A stretch of 6,846 nucleotides of DNA from JAWPNA01 sp045402695 (lineage in GTDB: Bacteria; Acidobacteriota; Polarisedimenticolia; JACPZX01; DASXTC01). Below, in pieces: positions 1-6,747 of this stretch. The notes under the pieces are model-generated. The model saw only the letters and a program-made list of their open reading frames with translations. It had not been told where the DNA came from and did not search any database. The stretch lies in NCBI GenBank assembly GCA_045402695.1, contig JAWPNA010000404.1, forward strand, positions 1-6,846, written 5' to 3'. How positions within the stretch are numbered: the stretch's first letter is position 1; each line of letters starts with the position of its first letter. Position numbers and translations under genes: made by a program.

Positions 1-769
1 GCACCTGCACCTGGATGGTCTGGCCCTCGCTCAGGACATCCGAGGGACGTGCCACGCGCGCGTGGGAGATCTCCGACACATGCAACAGTCCCTGGACTCC
101 CCCTCCGATCTCCACGAAGGCGCCGAAGTCCTGCAGGGAAACCACGGTCCCGGTGAGGACGCTTCCCTCGGTGAGGTTCTCTCGAATGTCTTCTTCCTTC
201 TTCCTGCTCTCTTCCTCCAGCAGCGCCCGGCGCGAGAGGATCAGGTTGCGCTTGCGAGGGTCGTACTCCTTGATCCGGAATTCGAAAGTCTTGTTGAAGA
301 ACGGAGTGGGGTCCTCCTGCCGGCGCACATCGATCTGAGAGAAGGGACAGAAGCCGCGCACGCCAGCCACCTGGACCTCGTAGCCGCCCTTGACGCTGGC
401 CGAAACTCTCCCCTCGACCGGGATCCTGTTCCTGAACGCTTCGGTCAGCATCTGTTTGACGGCGTCCTTCTCCTTCCTCTTCGCCGTCGCGGCCAGCAGT
501 TTCTTGGAGAGCCGCAGGCCACCATCACGCGAGACGACTGTGGCTTCGATCGAGTCGCCGACCTTCAAGGAGAGGGAGCCATCCGGAGCCAGAAACTCGG
601 CGCGAGCGATGAGTGCCTCGCTCTTGCCGCCGACGTCAACCAGGATGTCGCCGTCACCGATCTGGACCACCGTCCCCTGCACGGTGGCGCCGACTTCGTG
701 GGTCGCGGCGGCCGGGCTCGCAGCCAGGAGGCTGGCGAAATCCTCTTGAGACTGTGGCGGATCGGTCAC
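1..769 (-). CDS. rpsA: Ribosomal protein S1 family RNA-binding protein (N-terminal 256 codons, partial)
   Basis: The minus strand reads open from a GTG at 769 to the left edge. A GGAGAG ribosome binding site at 775-780 lies 5 nt upstream and decides the start; an in-frame GTG further up overlaps the promoter -10. Three S1 (OB-fold) repeats are visible. Repeat 1 covers about residues 28-90 (VGATVQGTVVQ...ILVDVGGKSEA). Repeat 2 covers about 116-181 (VKGGYEVQVAGVRGF, then a KRNLILSRRALLEEE ending). Repeat 3 runs from about 201 to the edge (DFGAFVEIGGGVQGLLHVSEIS). The order and the SRR linker match bacterial ribosomal protein S1, which binds mRNA on the 30S subunit and helps initiation. The number of repeats cannot be seen because the C-terminus is missing. 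A shorter S1-domain paralogue is the main alternative, so the gene symbol is tentative. Two long plus-strand frames across this stretch are its antisense shadows. Confidence 0.88.
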   Translation of the reverse strand, partial: MTDPPQSQEDFASLLAASPAAATHEVGATVQGTVVQIGDGDILVDVGGKSEALIARAEFLAPDGSLSLKVGDSIEATVVSRDGGLRLSKKLLAATAKRKEKDAVKQMLTEAFRNRIPVEGRVSASVKGGYEVQVAGVRGFCPFSQIDVRRQEDPTPFFNKTFEFRIKEYDPRKRNLILSRRALLEEESRKKEEDIRENLTEGSVLTGTVVSLQDFGAFVEIGGGVQGLLHVSEISHARVARPSDVLSEGQTIQVQV

Positions 770-792
770 GAAGGCTCTCCGGGTTGGCGGTG

Positions 793-801
793 ATTCTAGC
801 A
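793..801 (-). promoter_or_regulatory. Extended -10 promoter for the S1-family gene
   Basis: On the minus strand this reads TGCTAGAAT: a TGn extension followed by TAGAAT, five of six matches to TATAAT. No good -35 hexamer is seen 16-18 bp upstream, which an extended -10 does not require. Transcription would begin near 786, giving a leader of about 17 nt that contains the GGAGAG ribosome binding site at 775-780. Confidence 0.4.
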
Positions 802-856
802 CCCCTGGGGCGCCAGAGCGAGTAGCCTATCTGGTGGCCCCGGGAGTGCGCCCTGT

Positions 857-885
857 TTGAACTTTGTCGCCCCAGGTGGTAGATT
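857..885 (+). promoter_or_regulatory. Sigma-70-type promoter for icd-mdh
   Basis: TTGAAC at 857-862 and TAGATT at 880-885 are separated by exactly 17 bp. Each hexamer matches the sigma-70 consensus at four of six positions. Transcription would start near 892 and leave a leader of about 54 nt before the icd GTG. The pair is the best match in the 176-bp gap, but short motifs of this quality also occur by chance. Confidence 0.4.
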
Positions 886-945
886 GGCCGCCCAATTCAC
901 GCAGACATCCCCCGCGGCACAAATGTAGACTTGAAGGAGCGATCC

Positions 946-2202
<1,257 letters not shown>

Positions 2203-2221
2203 CGGCTCAGGAGATCCGGCG

Positions 2222-3148
2222 ATGCGATTCAAGATCACAGTGGTCGGCTCGGGGAACGTGGGAGCGACGGCGGCGCAGCGATTGGTTGAGAAGGGGTACG
2301 CCGACGTGGTGCTGGTGGACATCATCGAGGGGGTGCCGCAGGGCAAGGCGCTGGACCTGATGGAAGCAGGGCCGGTGGAGGGGTACGACGGCAAGGTGAC
2401 GGGATCGAACCAGTACGACGAGACGGCCAACTCCGACGTCGTGGTGATCACGGCGGGCCTGCCGCGCAAGCCGGGCATGAGCCGCGACGACCTGCTGATG
2501 AAGAACTACGACATCGTGAAGGGAGTCACCGGCCAGGTTGCGCGGTTGTCTCCCAACTCCATCCTGGTGGTGGTGAGCAACCCGCTGGACGCCATGTGCC
2601 AGGTCGCGCTGCGCACCAGCCGCTTTCCCCGTGAGCGCGTCATCGGGATGGCCGGCGTGCTCGACTCGGCGCGCTTCCGCACCTTCATCGCGATGGAGCT
2701 GGGCGTGTCGGTGGAGAACGTCCACGCGCTGGTGATGGGCGGCCACGGCGACACGATGGTGCCGCTGCCGCGCTTCTCCACCGTGGCTGGGGTGCCGATC
2801 ACGGAGTTGATGGCGCGCGAGACGATCGAGAAGCTGGTGAAGCGCACGCGCGACGGTGGCGCCGAGATCGTGTCGCTGCTGAAGACCGGAAGCGCCTACT
2901 ACGCCCCGGCCTCGGCCGTGACGGAGATGGTGGACTCAATCCTGATGGACCGCAGGAAGATCCTCCCGTGCGCGGTGTACCTCCAGGGCGAGTACGGCAT
3001 CCGCGACCTGTTCGTGGGCGTGCCCGCGAAGCTGGGCGCGCGCGGTGTGGAGAAGATCATCGAGCTGAAGCTGACGCCCGACGAGCGCGCGATGCTGCAG
3101 AAGTCGGCCGACTCGGTGGCCGAGCTGGTCGGGGTGATGAGGATCTGA
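2222..3148 (+). CDS. mdh: Malate dehydrogenase, LDH-like type (NAD-dependent)
   Basis: It interconverts malate and oxaloacetate with NAD in the TCA cycle. The product is 308 aa, the usual size of the LDH-like MDH family. The start is ATG 2222, preceded by AGGAGA at 2209-2214. A Rossmann GSGNVG lies at residues 9-14, and D33 at the end of strand 2 favours NAD over NADP. The mobile loop AGLPRKPGMSR (78-88) has arginine at R82, where lactate dehydrogenases have glutamine, which argues for malate over lactate. N120 in VSNPLD, the D148/R151 pair and catalytic H175 in GGHGDTMVP complete the active site. It begins 19 bp after icd, so the two are almost certainly co-transcribed. Convergent vapC follows 115 bp downstream, so the operon appears to end here. 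Confidence 0.96.
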   Translation: MRFKITVVGSGNVGATAAQRLVEKGYADVVLVDIIEGVPQGKALDLMEAGPVEGYDGKVTGSNQYDETANSDVVVITAGLPRKPGMSRDDLLMKNYDIVKGVTGQVARLSPNSILVVVSNPLDAMCQVALRTSRFPRERVIGMAGVLDSARFRTFIAMELGVSVENVHALVMGGHGDTMVPLPRFSTVAGVPITELMARETIEKLVKRTRDGGAEIVSLLKTGSAYYAPASAVTEMVDSILMDRRKILPCAVYLQGEYGIRDLFVGVPAKLGARGVEKIIELKLTPDERAMLQKSADSVAELVGVMRI

Positions 3149-3230
3149 TCCCGAAGAAACCCCGGCCAGTGATTCCGAGCATGGTCGTCGTCATGCAAGA
3201 AGTCGGTGTCACGACCGGAGTGCCGCTCGC

Positions 3231-3246
3231 GCCTCGGGGCTGAGGC
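3231..3246. terminator. Possible weak hairpin between convergent mdh and vapC
   Basis: GCCTC at 3231-3235 and GAGGC at 3242-3246 form a 5-bp GC-rich stem with a 6-nt loop. There is no T-run on either strand, so it is not a classical intrinsic terminator. The position, between two convergent genes, is the main reason to list it. Nothing else is seen in 3149-3263. Confidence 0.2.
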
Positions 3247-3263
3247 TTCCACTCCTCGAGTGA

Positions 3264-3674
3264 TCAGGTCAGCAACTTGAGGACATCCCCAGGTGCCGCG
3301 ACGCGAATCGGCGCGCCAACGTAGTCACGGTGGTTCCGAGTCGCGATCAGATCGGCTTGGCAGGCCATGGCTGCTGCCACCTGCATCGCGTCCTCGAAAT
3401 CCCGGAACTGCAGGCGACCGGCTTGGCGGAGGCTCTCGGTGGTCGTCGGCGCGATCTCGACGAACTGCGCCAGGTCGAGCAGGAACGCTTTTGTGGCGTT
3501 TTTGCCTCGCTTCGGAGACACCAAATGGTAGAAGTTCGACGCGCTGTGCCACGCCAAGAACCCGGAAGCGTGTCGCCGTTCGAGCGCATCAAGCAGGCGG
3601 GCGGCAGGCTCATCGTGCGGTTTTCGCGCCAACGCCAGGTCGATCAGGACGTCTGTGTCAATCAAGATGTTCAC
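3264..3674 (-). CDS. vapC: VapC-family PIN-domain ribonuclease toxin
   Basis: This is a 136-aa single PIN domain, the size of VapC toxins, which are Mg-dependent RNases held inactive by their antitoxin. The N-terminal strand NILIDTDVLIDL carries D6 and D8. The C-terminal part has DFEDAMQ (about residues 92-98), then ATRNHRDY and a PIRVAAPGDVL tail. This pattern resembles the PIN_3-type subfamily (PF13470). The usual mid-protein acidic residue is not obvious; SASNFYHLV occupies that region. The start is GTG 3674, whose GTGA overlaps the stop of the upstream antitoxin gene by 4 nt. No strong ribosome binding site precedes it, so translation is probably coupled to the antitoxin. A longer frame upstream within vapB is open but would duplicate antitoxin sequence. 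The target RNA cannot be inferred. Confidence 0.85.
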   Translation of the reverse strand: MNILIDTDVLIDLALARKPHDEPAARLLDALERRHASGFLAWHSASNFYHLVSPKRGKNATKAFLLDLAQFVEIAPTTTESLRQAGRLQFRDFEDAMQVAAAMACQADLIATRNHRDYVGAPIRVAAPGDVLKLLT

Positions 3675-3892
3675 AAGTACTTGTCCGCGAGAGCCTTGTA
3701 TCGCTCGTCCTTCCGTCGTGCGGCGTTGAACCGTCCTCGCCATCGCGCGGAGAATGATTGGCGCTTTTCCAGCGCCAGCGTCCGGAGGGCCCGCTCAATC
3801 AAGTCGGATAGCGAGACCCCCTGGGACCGTGCTTGCTCCTTGGCCTTCGGAATCAGATCCTCGTCAATCGTCACCGTCAGCTTCGTCTTCAT
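3671..3892 (-). CDS. vapB: VapB-type ribbon-helix-helix antitoxin
   Basis: This 73-aa protein begins KTKLTVTIDEDLIPKAKEQA, followed by GVSLSDLIERAL. That is a beta strand and two helices typical of ribbon-helix-helix (MetJ/Arc) DNA-binding domains. The C-terminal tail, rich in basic and aromatic residues and ending DERYKALADKYL, resembles the toxin-binding tail of DUF6364-like antitoxins. The start is ATG 3892, with GGGAG (minus strand, 3898-3902) 5 nt upstream. An in-frame GTG at 3898 overlaps that site and would add only two residues. The stop overlaps vapC by 4 nt. Antitoxins of this kind repress their own promoter as a complex with the toxin, and the repeated sites just upstream fit that role. 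Family assignment is from the fold pattern; the specific subfamily is less certain. Confidence 0.82.
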   Translation of the reverse strand: MKTKLTVTIDEDLIPKAKEQARSQGVSLSDLIERALRTLALEKRQSFSARWRGRFNAARRKDERYKALADKYL

Positions 3893-3908
3893 GCCCACTC
3901 CCGTGAAC

Positions 3909-3960
3909 AGAGTATACGTATAATCCGCTAGAGTATACGGGATGGCATTGAGAATAACAA
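3909..3960 (-). promoter_or_regulatory. vapBC promoter with two operator repeats
   Basis: On the minus strand, TTGTTA (3960-3955) and TATACT (3937-3932) are exactly 17 bp apart, a good sigma-70 promoter. Transcription would begin near 3925, about 33 nt before the vapB ATG. The 10-mer AGAGTATACG occurs twice on the plus strand, at 3909-3918 and 3930-3939. The copies are 21 bp apart, two helical turns, so they face the same side of the DNA. One copy contains the -10 box and the other lies just downstream of the start point. The downstream copy also overlaps a perfect palindrome, TATACGTATA, at 3913-3922. This is the expected layout for autorepression by a ribbon-helix-helix antitoxin/toxin complex. 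Confidence 0.65.
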
Positions 3961-4204
3961 GGCGATCTCCGTGTGATCGTCGCCGAAATCCCTTCCCAGC
4001 GCATGGCGGTGGAGATCCTCGGAGGAAAACGCGCTCTCATCCGGTTCGCCCGGCCGGTAGCACGATCCGGCTCACCTGACTGCAAGCCCCCGACTGCAAT
4101 CCACTGACTGCGCGAAACTCCGCACATCAGGCGCGTAGTCGCGCAACGCCGGCGCGGCCCGGCGCTCTCCATCCAGCAGCCGCCCCACCATCTTCGGTGA
4201 CACC
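3961..4204. other. Gene-free stretch between vapBC and the cytochrome operon
   Basis: No frame here has convincing coding features. A 44-codon plus-strand frame (GTG 3973 to TGA 4107) has no clear ribosome binding site and no recognised motif. Minus-strand frames are open for longer but run antisense into the cytochrome gene. The only structure I see is the 14-bp repeat array and the associated inverted repeat. Confidence 0.6.
4078..4119 (+). repeat. Three tandem degenerate 14-bp repeats beginning GACTGC
   Basis: GACTGC occurs at 4078, 4092 and 4106, an exact 14-bp period. The first two units share GACTGCAA, and the last two end in ACT. The array is centred about 130 bp upstream of the predicted sigma-54 start point, within the range of activator sites. 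A 7-bp inverted repeat, TGCGCGA (4109-4115) and TCGCGCA (4139-4145), overlaps its right end. The function is unknown; an activator-binding site is one possibility. Confidence 0.4.
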
Positions 4205-4220
4205 CGGCACGCAATTTGCG
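4205..4220 (+). promoter_or_regulatory. Sigma-54 (RpoN) -24/-12 promoter of the cytochrome operon
   Basis: CGGCACGCAATTTGCG matches the RpoN consensus TGGCACG-N4-TTGC(A/T) at every fixed base except the first and last. The invariant GG (4206-4207) and GC (4218-4219) have the required 10-bp gap. Transcription would start near 4230, about 50 nt before the cytochrome ATG. Such promoters need an NtrC-type enhancer-binding activator, and none is inside the window. Confidence 0.7.
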
Positions 4221-4279
4221 ATGTCGCCGTGCAGGGGAGGGGTTTGATCTGTCGAGACGCGCCGGAGGGGATAGGGGAG

Positions 4280-4690
4280 ATGAGCCGGAAGAACTGCTGG
4301 TCGTTTGTTCTGGCTGCTGTCGCGGCCACGTGCGTTGCGGCCGGGGCCGCTGGCGCCGTGAGATCCGAGGCCGGCCATGCGCCCCCGGCTTCATCCCGCG
4401 CCCAGGAGATCCCGCTCCGCCTTCCGCCTGAGCTGATCTTCAACAAGACCGTGGGCCCTGAAGGCGCCGTCGTCTTCCGCCACGAGACGCACGTCGAGTT
4501 CTCCGGCCGTAACTGTGTCGCCTGCCATCCCCAGACCTTCAAGATCCTCCGCACCACCCGCGCGACGTCACATGAGGATATGGATGCCGGCCGATCCTGT
4601 GGTGTGTGCCACGACGGGCGCAAGGCCTTCGCCACCAAGGACCAGGAATCCTGCGCGAGCTGCCACGCCGGTTGGGGGGCGAGCCGATGA
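4280..4690 (+). CDS. Periplasmic triheme c7-type cytochrome
   Basis: This 136-aa protein has a Sec signal peptide (basic RK, then an Ala/Val-rich core; cleavage likely after AGA at residue 26). Three heme-attachment motifs follow: CVACH (79-83), CGVCH (107-111) and CASCH (125-129). Besides the three motif histidines, the mature domain has H68 and H71 in FRHETH and H98 in TSHEDM. That is the number needed for bis-histidine ligation of three hemes. The FxHxxH, CxxCH, F, CxxCHxGxxAF, CxxCH order matches the c(7)-type triheme domain (cytochrome C7 family). The start is ATG 4280, with GGAGGGG at 4264-4270; a second G-rich run abuts the ATG. The stop overlaps the next start by ATGA. It probably exchanges electrons with the Fe-S subunit encoded next. 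Its physiological partner and direction of flow are unknown. Confidence 0.9.
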   Translation: MSRKNCWSFVLAAVAATCVAAGAAGAVRSEAGHAPPASSRAQEIPLRLPPELIFNKTVGPEGAVVFRHETHVEFSGRNCVACHPQTFKILRTTRATSHEDMDAGRSCGVCHDGRKAFATKDQESCASCHAGWGASR

Positions 4691-5520
4691 GCATGGGGCT
4701 GTTGATTGACACGACGCGCTGCATCGGGTGCGGGGCCTGCACCGCCGCCTGCAAGGAGCAGAACAACCTGCCGATGCCAATCGAGCCGTCCACGACCGCG
4801 TACACCAGGACGGTCGTGGAGCAGCACGCGGGAGTGAACGTGCGCCGGCTCTGCATGCACTGCGAGCAGCCGACCTGCGTCTCGGTCTGCCCCGTCGGCG
4901 CGCTGAGCAAGACTCCGGAAGGCCCGGTCGTCTACGACTCGGCCAAGTGCATCGGGTGCCGGTACTGCATCATGGCCTGCCCGTTCGGCGTGCCCAAGTA
5001 CCAGTGGGACCGCGCGCTCCCGATCGTCGGCAAGTGCATCATGTGCGCCGGCCGCGTCACGGCCGGCCTGCCCACCGCGTGCGCCGCCGTCTGTCCCACC
5101 GGCGCCACGCTGTTCGGCGAGAGAGGCGTCCTGGTTGCCGAGGCCCGCTCGCGGATCTCAGGGCAGCCTGCGTCGTACGTGGATCACATCTACGGACTGG
5201 AGGAGGCGGGCGGGACTTCGGTGCTGATGCTCTCCAGCGTCCCGTTCTCGCAGCTCGGACTCAGAGGCGATCTCCCGCACGGGCCGATCCCGTTGCTCAC
5301 CTGGCAGGTGCTCTCCAAGGTCCCCGACTTCGTCATGCTGGCAGGCGTGTTCCTGTTCGGCATCCACTGGATCACCCACCGTCGCGAGGAGGTGCGGCAG
5401 ATCCCGGCCGGAGTCCCGGCGCCGGCCAGGGCAGCCGGTGGAAGTGGGGCCGCCGCGTCCCGACCTGGAGGGCTCCGCTCCTTCCTTGCCGCCCTGGTCC
5501 CCAGGCGGAGTCGCCCATGA
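4687..5520 (+). CDS. HybA/CbcT-like protein with four [4Fe-4S] clusters and a C-terminal membrane anchor
   Basis: The 277-aa product has sixteen cysteines in four ferredoxin-type groups: C12/15/18/22, C56/59/64/68, C88/91/94/98 and C117/120/132/136. This is the pattern of the electron-transfer subunits HybA, FdnH, NrfC and DmsB. A hydrophobic segment at about 213-230 (DFVMLAGVFLFGIHWIT) is followed by HRREEVR and an Ala/Pro/Gly-rich tail, as in the anchored HybA and FdnH types. The start is ATG 4687, overlapping the cytochrome stop (ATGA); another ATG lies two codons later. No Tat or Sec signal is present, although basic residues after the helix suggest a cytoplasmic C-terminus and a periplasmic cluster domain. 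It may be exported together with a Tat-signalled partner, or the clusters may face the cytoplasm. It should pass electrons between the quinone-binding NrfD-like protein encoded next and the hemes. Confidence 0.9.
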   Translation: MSMGLLIDTTRCIGCGACTAACKEQNNLPMPIEPSTTAYTRTVVEQHAGVNVRRLCMHCEQPTCVSVCPVGALSKTPEGPVVYDSAKCIGCRYCIMACPFGVPKYQWDRALPIVGKCIMCAGRVTAGLPTACAAVCPTGATLFGERGVLVAEARSRISGQPASYVDHIYGLEEAGGTSVLMLSSVPFSQLGLRGDLPHGPIPLLTWQVLSKVPDFVMLAGVFLFGIHWITHRREEVRQIPAGVPAPARAAGGSGAAASRPGGLRSFLAALVPRRSRP

Positions 5521-6734
5521 ACGACACAGCCGTCCTTCGCGGGCATCCTTTCCGGATCGGTTTCTGGCCGGCGGTGCTGTGCGTGCTGATGGTGTTGCTG
5601 CTCGTGGTCACGGTGGTGCGGTTCACCCGAGGCCTGGGGGCCGCCACGAACCTGAGCGATCGTTTCCCATGGGGCCTCTGGATCGGCCTCGACGTTCTGT
5701 GCGGCGTCGGGCTCGCGGCCGGCGCGTTCACACTCACGGCCATCGTCCACCTGTTCAACCTCAAGCGCTTCGAGCCGATCGTGCGGCCCACGATCCTGAC
5801 GGGCTTTCTCGGGTACATGTTCGTCATCGTGGCGCTGATGTTCGACCTGGGGCAGCCGTGGCGGATCTGGCACGCGCTGGTCTTCTGGAACCCGCACTCC
5901 GTGATGTTCGAGGTCGCCTGGTGCGTGATGCTCTACACCACCGTGCTGGCGCTGGAGTTCTCGCCGGTGGTGTTCGAGAAGCTGGGGCTGGAGGGGCCGC
6001 GTCGGTTCATCCGATCCCTCACCACGCCCCTGGTCATCGCGGGGGTGATCCTGTCCACGCTGCACCAGTCGTCGCTGGGGTCGCTCTACCTCATCGTCCC
6101 GTCGAAGCTGCACCCTCTCTGGTACACGCCCCTTCTGCCGATTCTCTTCTACATCTCGGCCATCGGCGCGGGGATCGGCATGGTGATCCTGGAGTCGTAC
6201 CTGAGCCGGCGTGCGTTCGGGCGGCGTATAGAAATGGAGCTGCTGGAGACCCTGGGCCGGGTGATGGTGGTGACGCTGGGGGTCTACGCAATCCTGAGGT
6301 TCCAGGCGCTGGCGCGCAGCGGGGGCCTGGAGGCGCTTCGGCATCCTGGGTACGAAGCATGGATGTTCATCCTGGAGTTCGGGCTGGGCGTCGTGCTGCC
6401 GGTGGCGCTGCTGTCCTTACAGCGCGTGCGCGAAAGCGAGCGGGGTCTCGTGGCCGCCGGGCTTCTCGCCGTCCTGGGCTTCGTGATCTACAGGCTCAAC
6501 GTGAGCGTCACCGGGATGGAGGGGGCGGCGGGGACCAGGTATGTGCCCTCCTGGATGGAGGTCACCGTCTCGGTGGGGCTGGTGGCGGTCGGCTTCGCCG
6601 CGTTCGCGATCGCGGTCCGCTTCCTTCCGATCTTCCCGGAGGAGCGGCGCGAGAGCGCGGAGGAGGATGACGACCTCGAGGCGGTCGGGCGGCCGGGCGC
6701 GTCGTCGCCCACTTCGGCGGCCGCGTCGTCCTGA
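5517..6734 (+). CDS. NrfD/HybB-like ten-helix quinone-interacting membrane subunit
   Basis: This 405-aa integral membrane protein is close in size to E. coli HybB (392 aa). Ten hydrophobic helices can be placed at about residues 15-35, 53-80, 92-112, 128-150, 168-193, 201-229, 245-265, 281-301, 310-330 and 348-372. HybB/NrfD-type stretches include FPWGLWIGLDVLCGVGLAAGAF (from 50), WNPHSVMFEVAWCVML (124-139), TLHQSSLGSLY (181-191) and a GYEAWMFILE segment near 278. The C-terminus is an acidic then Ala/Ser-rich tail. The family exchanges electrons with menaquinone or ubiquinone through a partner Fe-S subunit and holds no cofactor itself. The start is ATG 5517, overlapping the preceding stop (ATGA), with GGAG at 5507-5510. 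The frame is open far upstream, but that part is a shadow of the Fe-S gene. No hydrogenase, molybdopterin or other catalytic subunit gene is in view. Confidence 0.93.
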   Translation: MNDTAVLRGHPFRIGFWPAVLCVLMVLLLVVTVVRFTRGLGAATNLSDRFPWGLWIGLDVLCGVGLAAGAFTLTAIVHLFNLKRFEPIVRPTILTGFLGYMFVIVALMFDLGQPWRIWHALVFWNPHSVMFEVAWCVMLYTTVLALEFSPVVFEKLGLEGPRRFIRSLTTPLVIAGVILSTLHQSSLGSLYLIVPSKLHPLWYTPLLPILFYISAIGAGIGMVILESYLSRRAFGRRIEMELLETLGRVMVVTLGVYAILRFQALARSGGLEALRHPGYEAWMFILEFGLGVVLPVALLSLQRVRESERGLVAAGLLAVLGFVIYRLNVSVTGMEGAAGTRYVPSWMEVTVSVGLVAVGFAAFAIAVRFLPIFPEERRESAEEDDDLEAVGRPGASSPTSAAASS

Positions 6735-6747
6735 GAGGAGCAAGATC

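Noticed and set aside
62..793. Long plus-strand open frame over the left 800 bases (243 codons).
   Set aside because: It is antisense to an S1-domain protein with clear family motifs and a good ribosome binding site; its own translation shows no recognisable domain.
931..945. TTG 931 as an upstream start for icd.
   Set aside because: It overlaps the AAGGAG site that is well spaced for GTG 946, and GTG 946 gives a length close to the E. coli enzyme.
3181..3243. 20-codon frame after mdh (starting MVVVMQEVG).
   Set aside because: Very short, no ribosome binding site, and no known small-protein motif; most likely chance.
3973..4107. 44-codon plus-strand frame starting at GTG with a plausible-looking composition.
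   Set aside because: No ribosome binding site, no recognised motif, and its end runs into the 14-bp repeat array; it could be a gene remnant, but nothing supports that.
4072..4230. Minus-strand frame with a stretch reading RVSPKMVGRLLDGERR, which recalls a transposase helix.
   Set aside because: The similarity is short, no catalytic residues or terminal repeats follow, and the frame overlaps the sigma-54 promoter and runs antisense into the cytochrome gene.
4728..5516. A long N-terminal extension in frame with the NrfD-like gene.
   Set aside because: It reads the Fe-S gene out of frame and is Arg-rich without motifs; the ATGA-overlap start at 5517 gives a normal-length family member.
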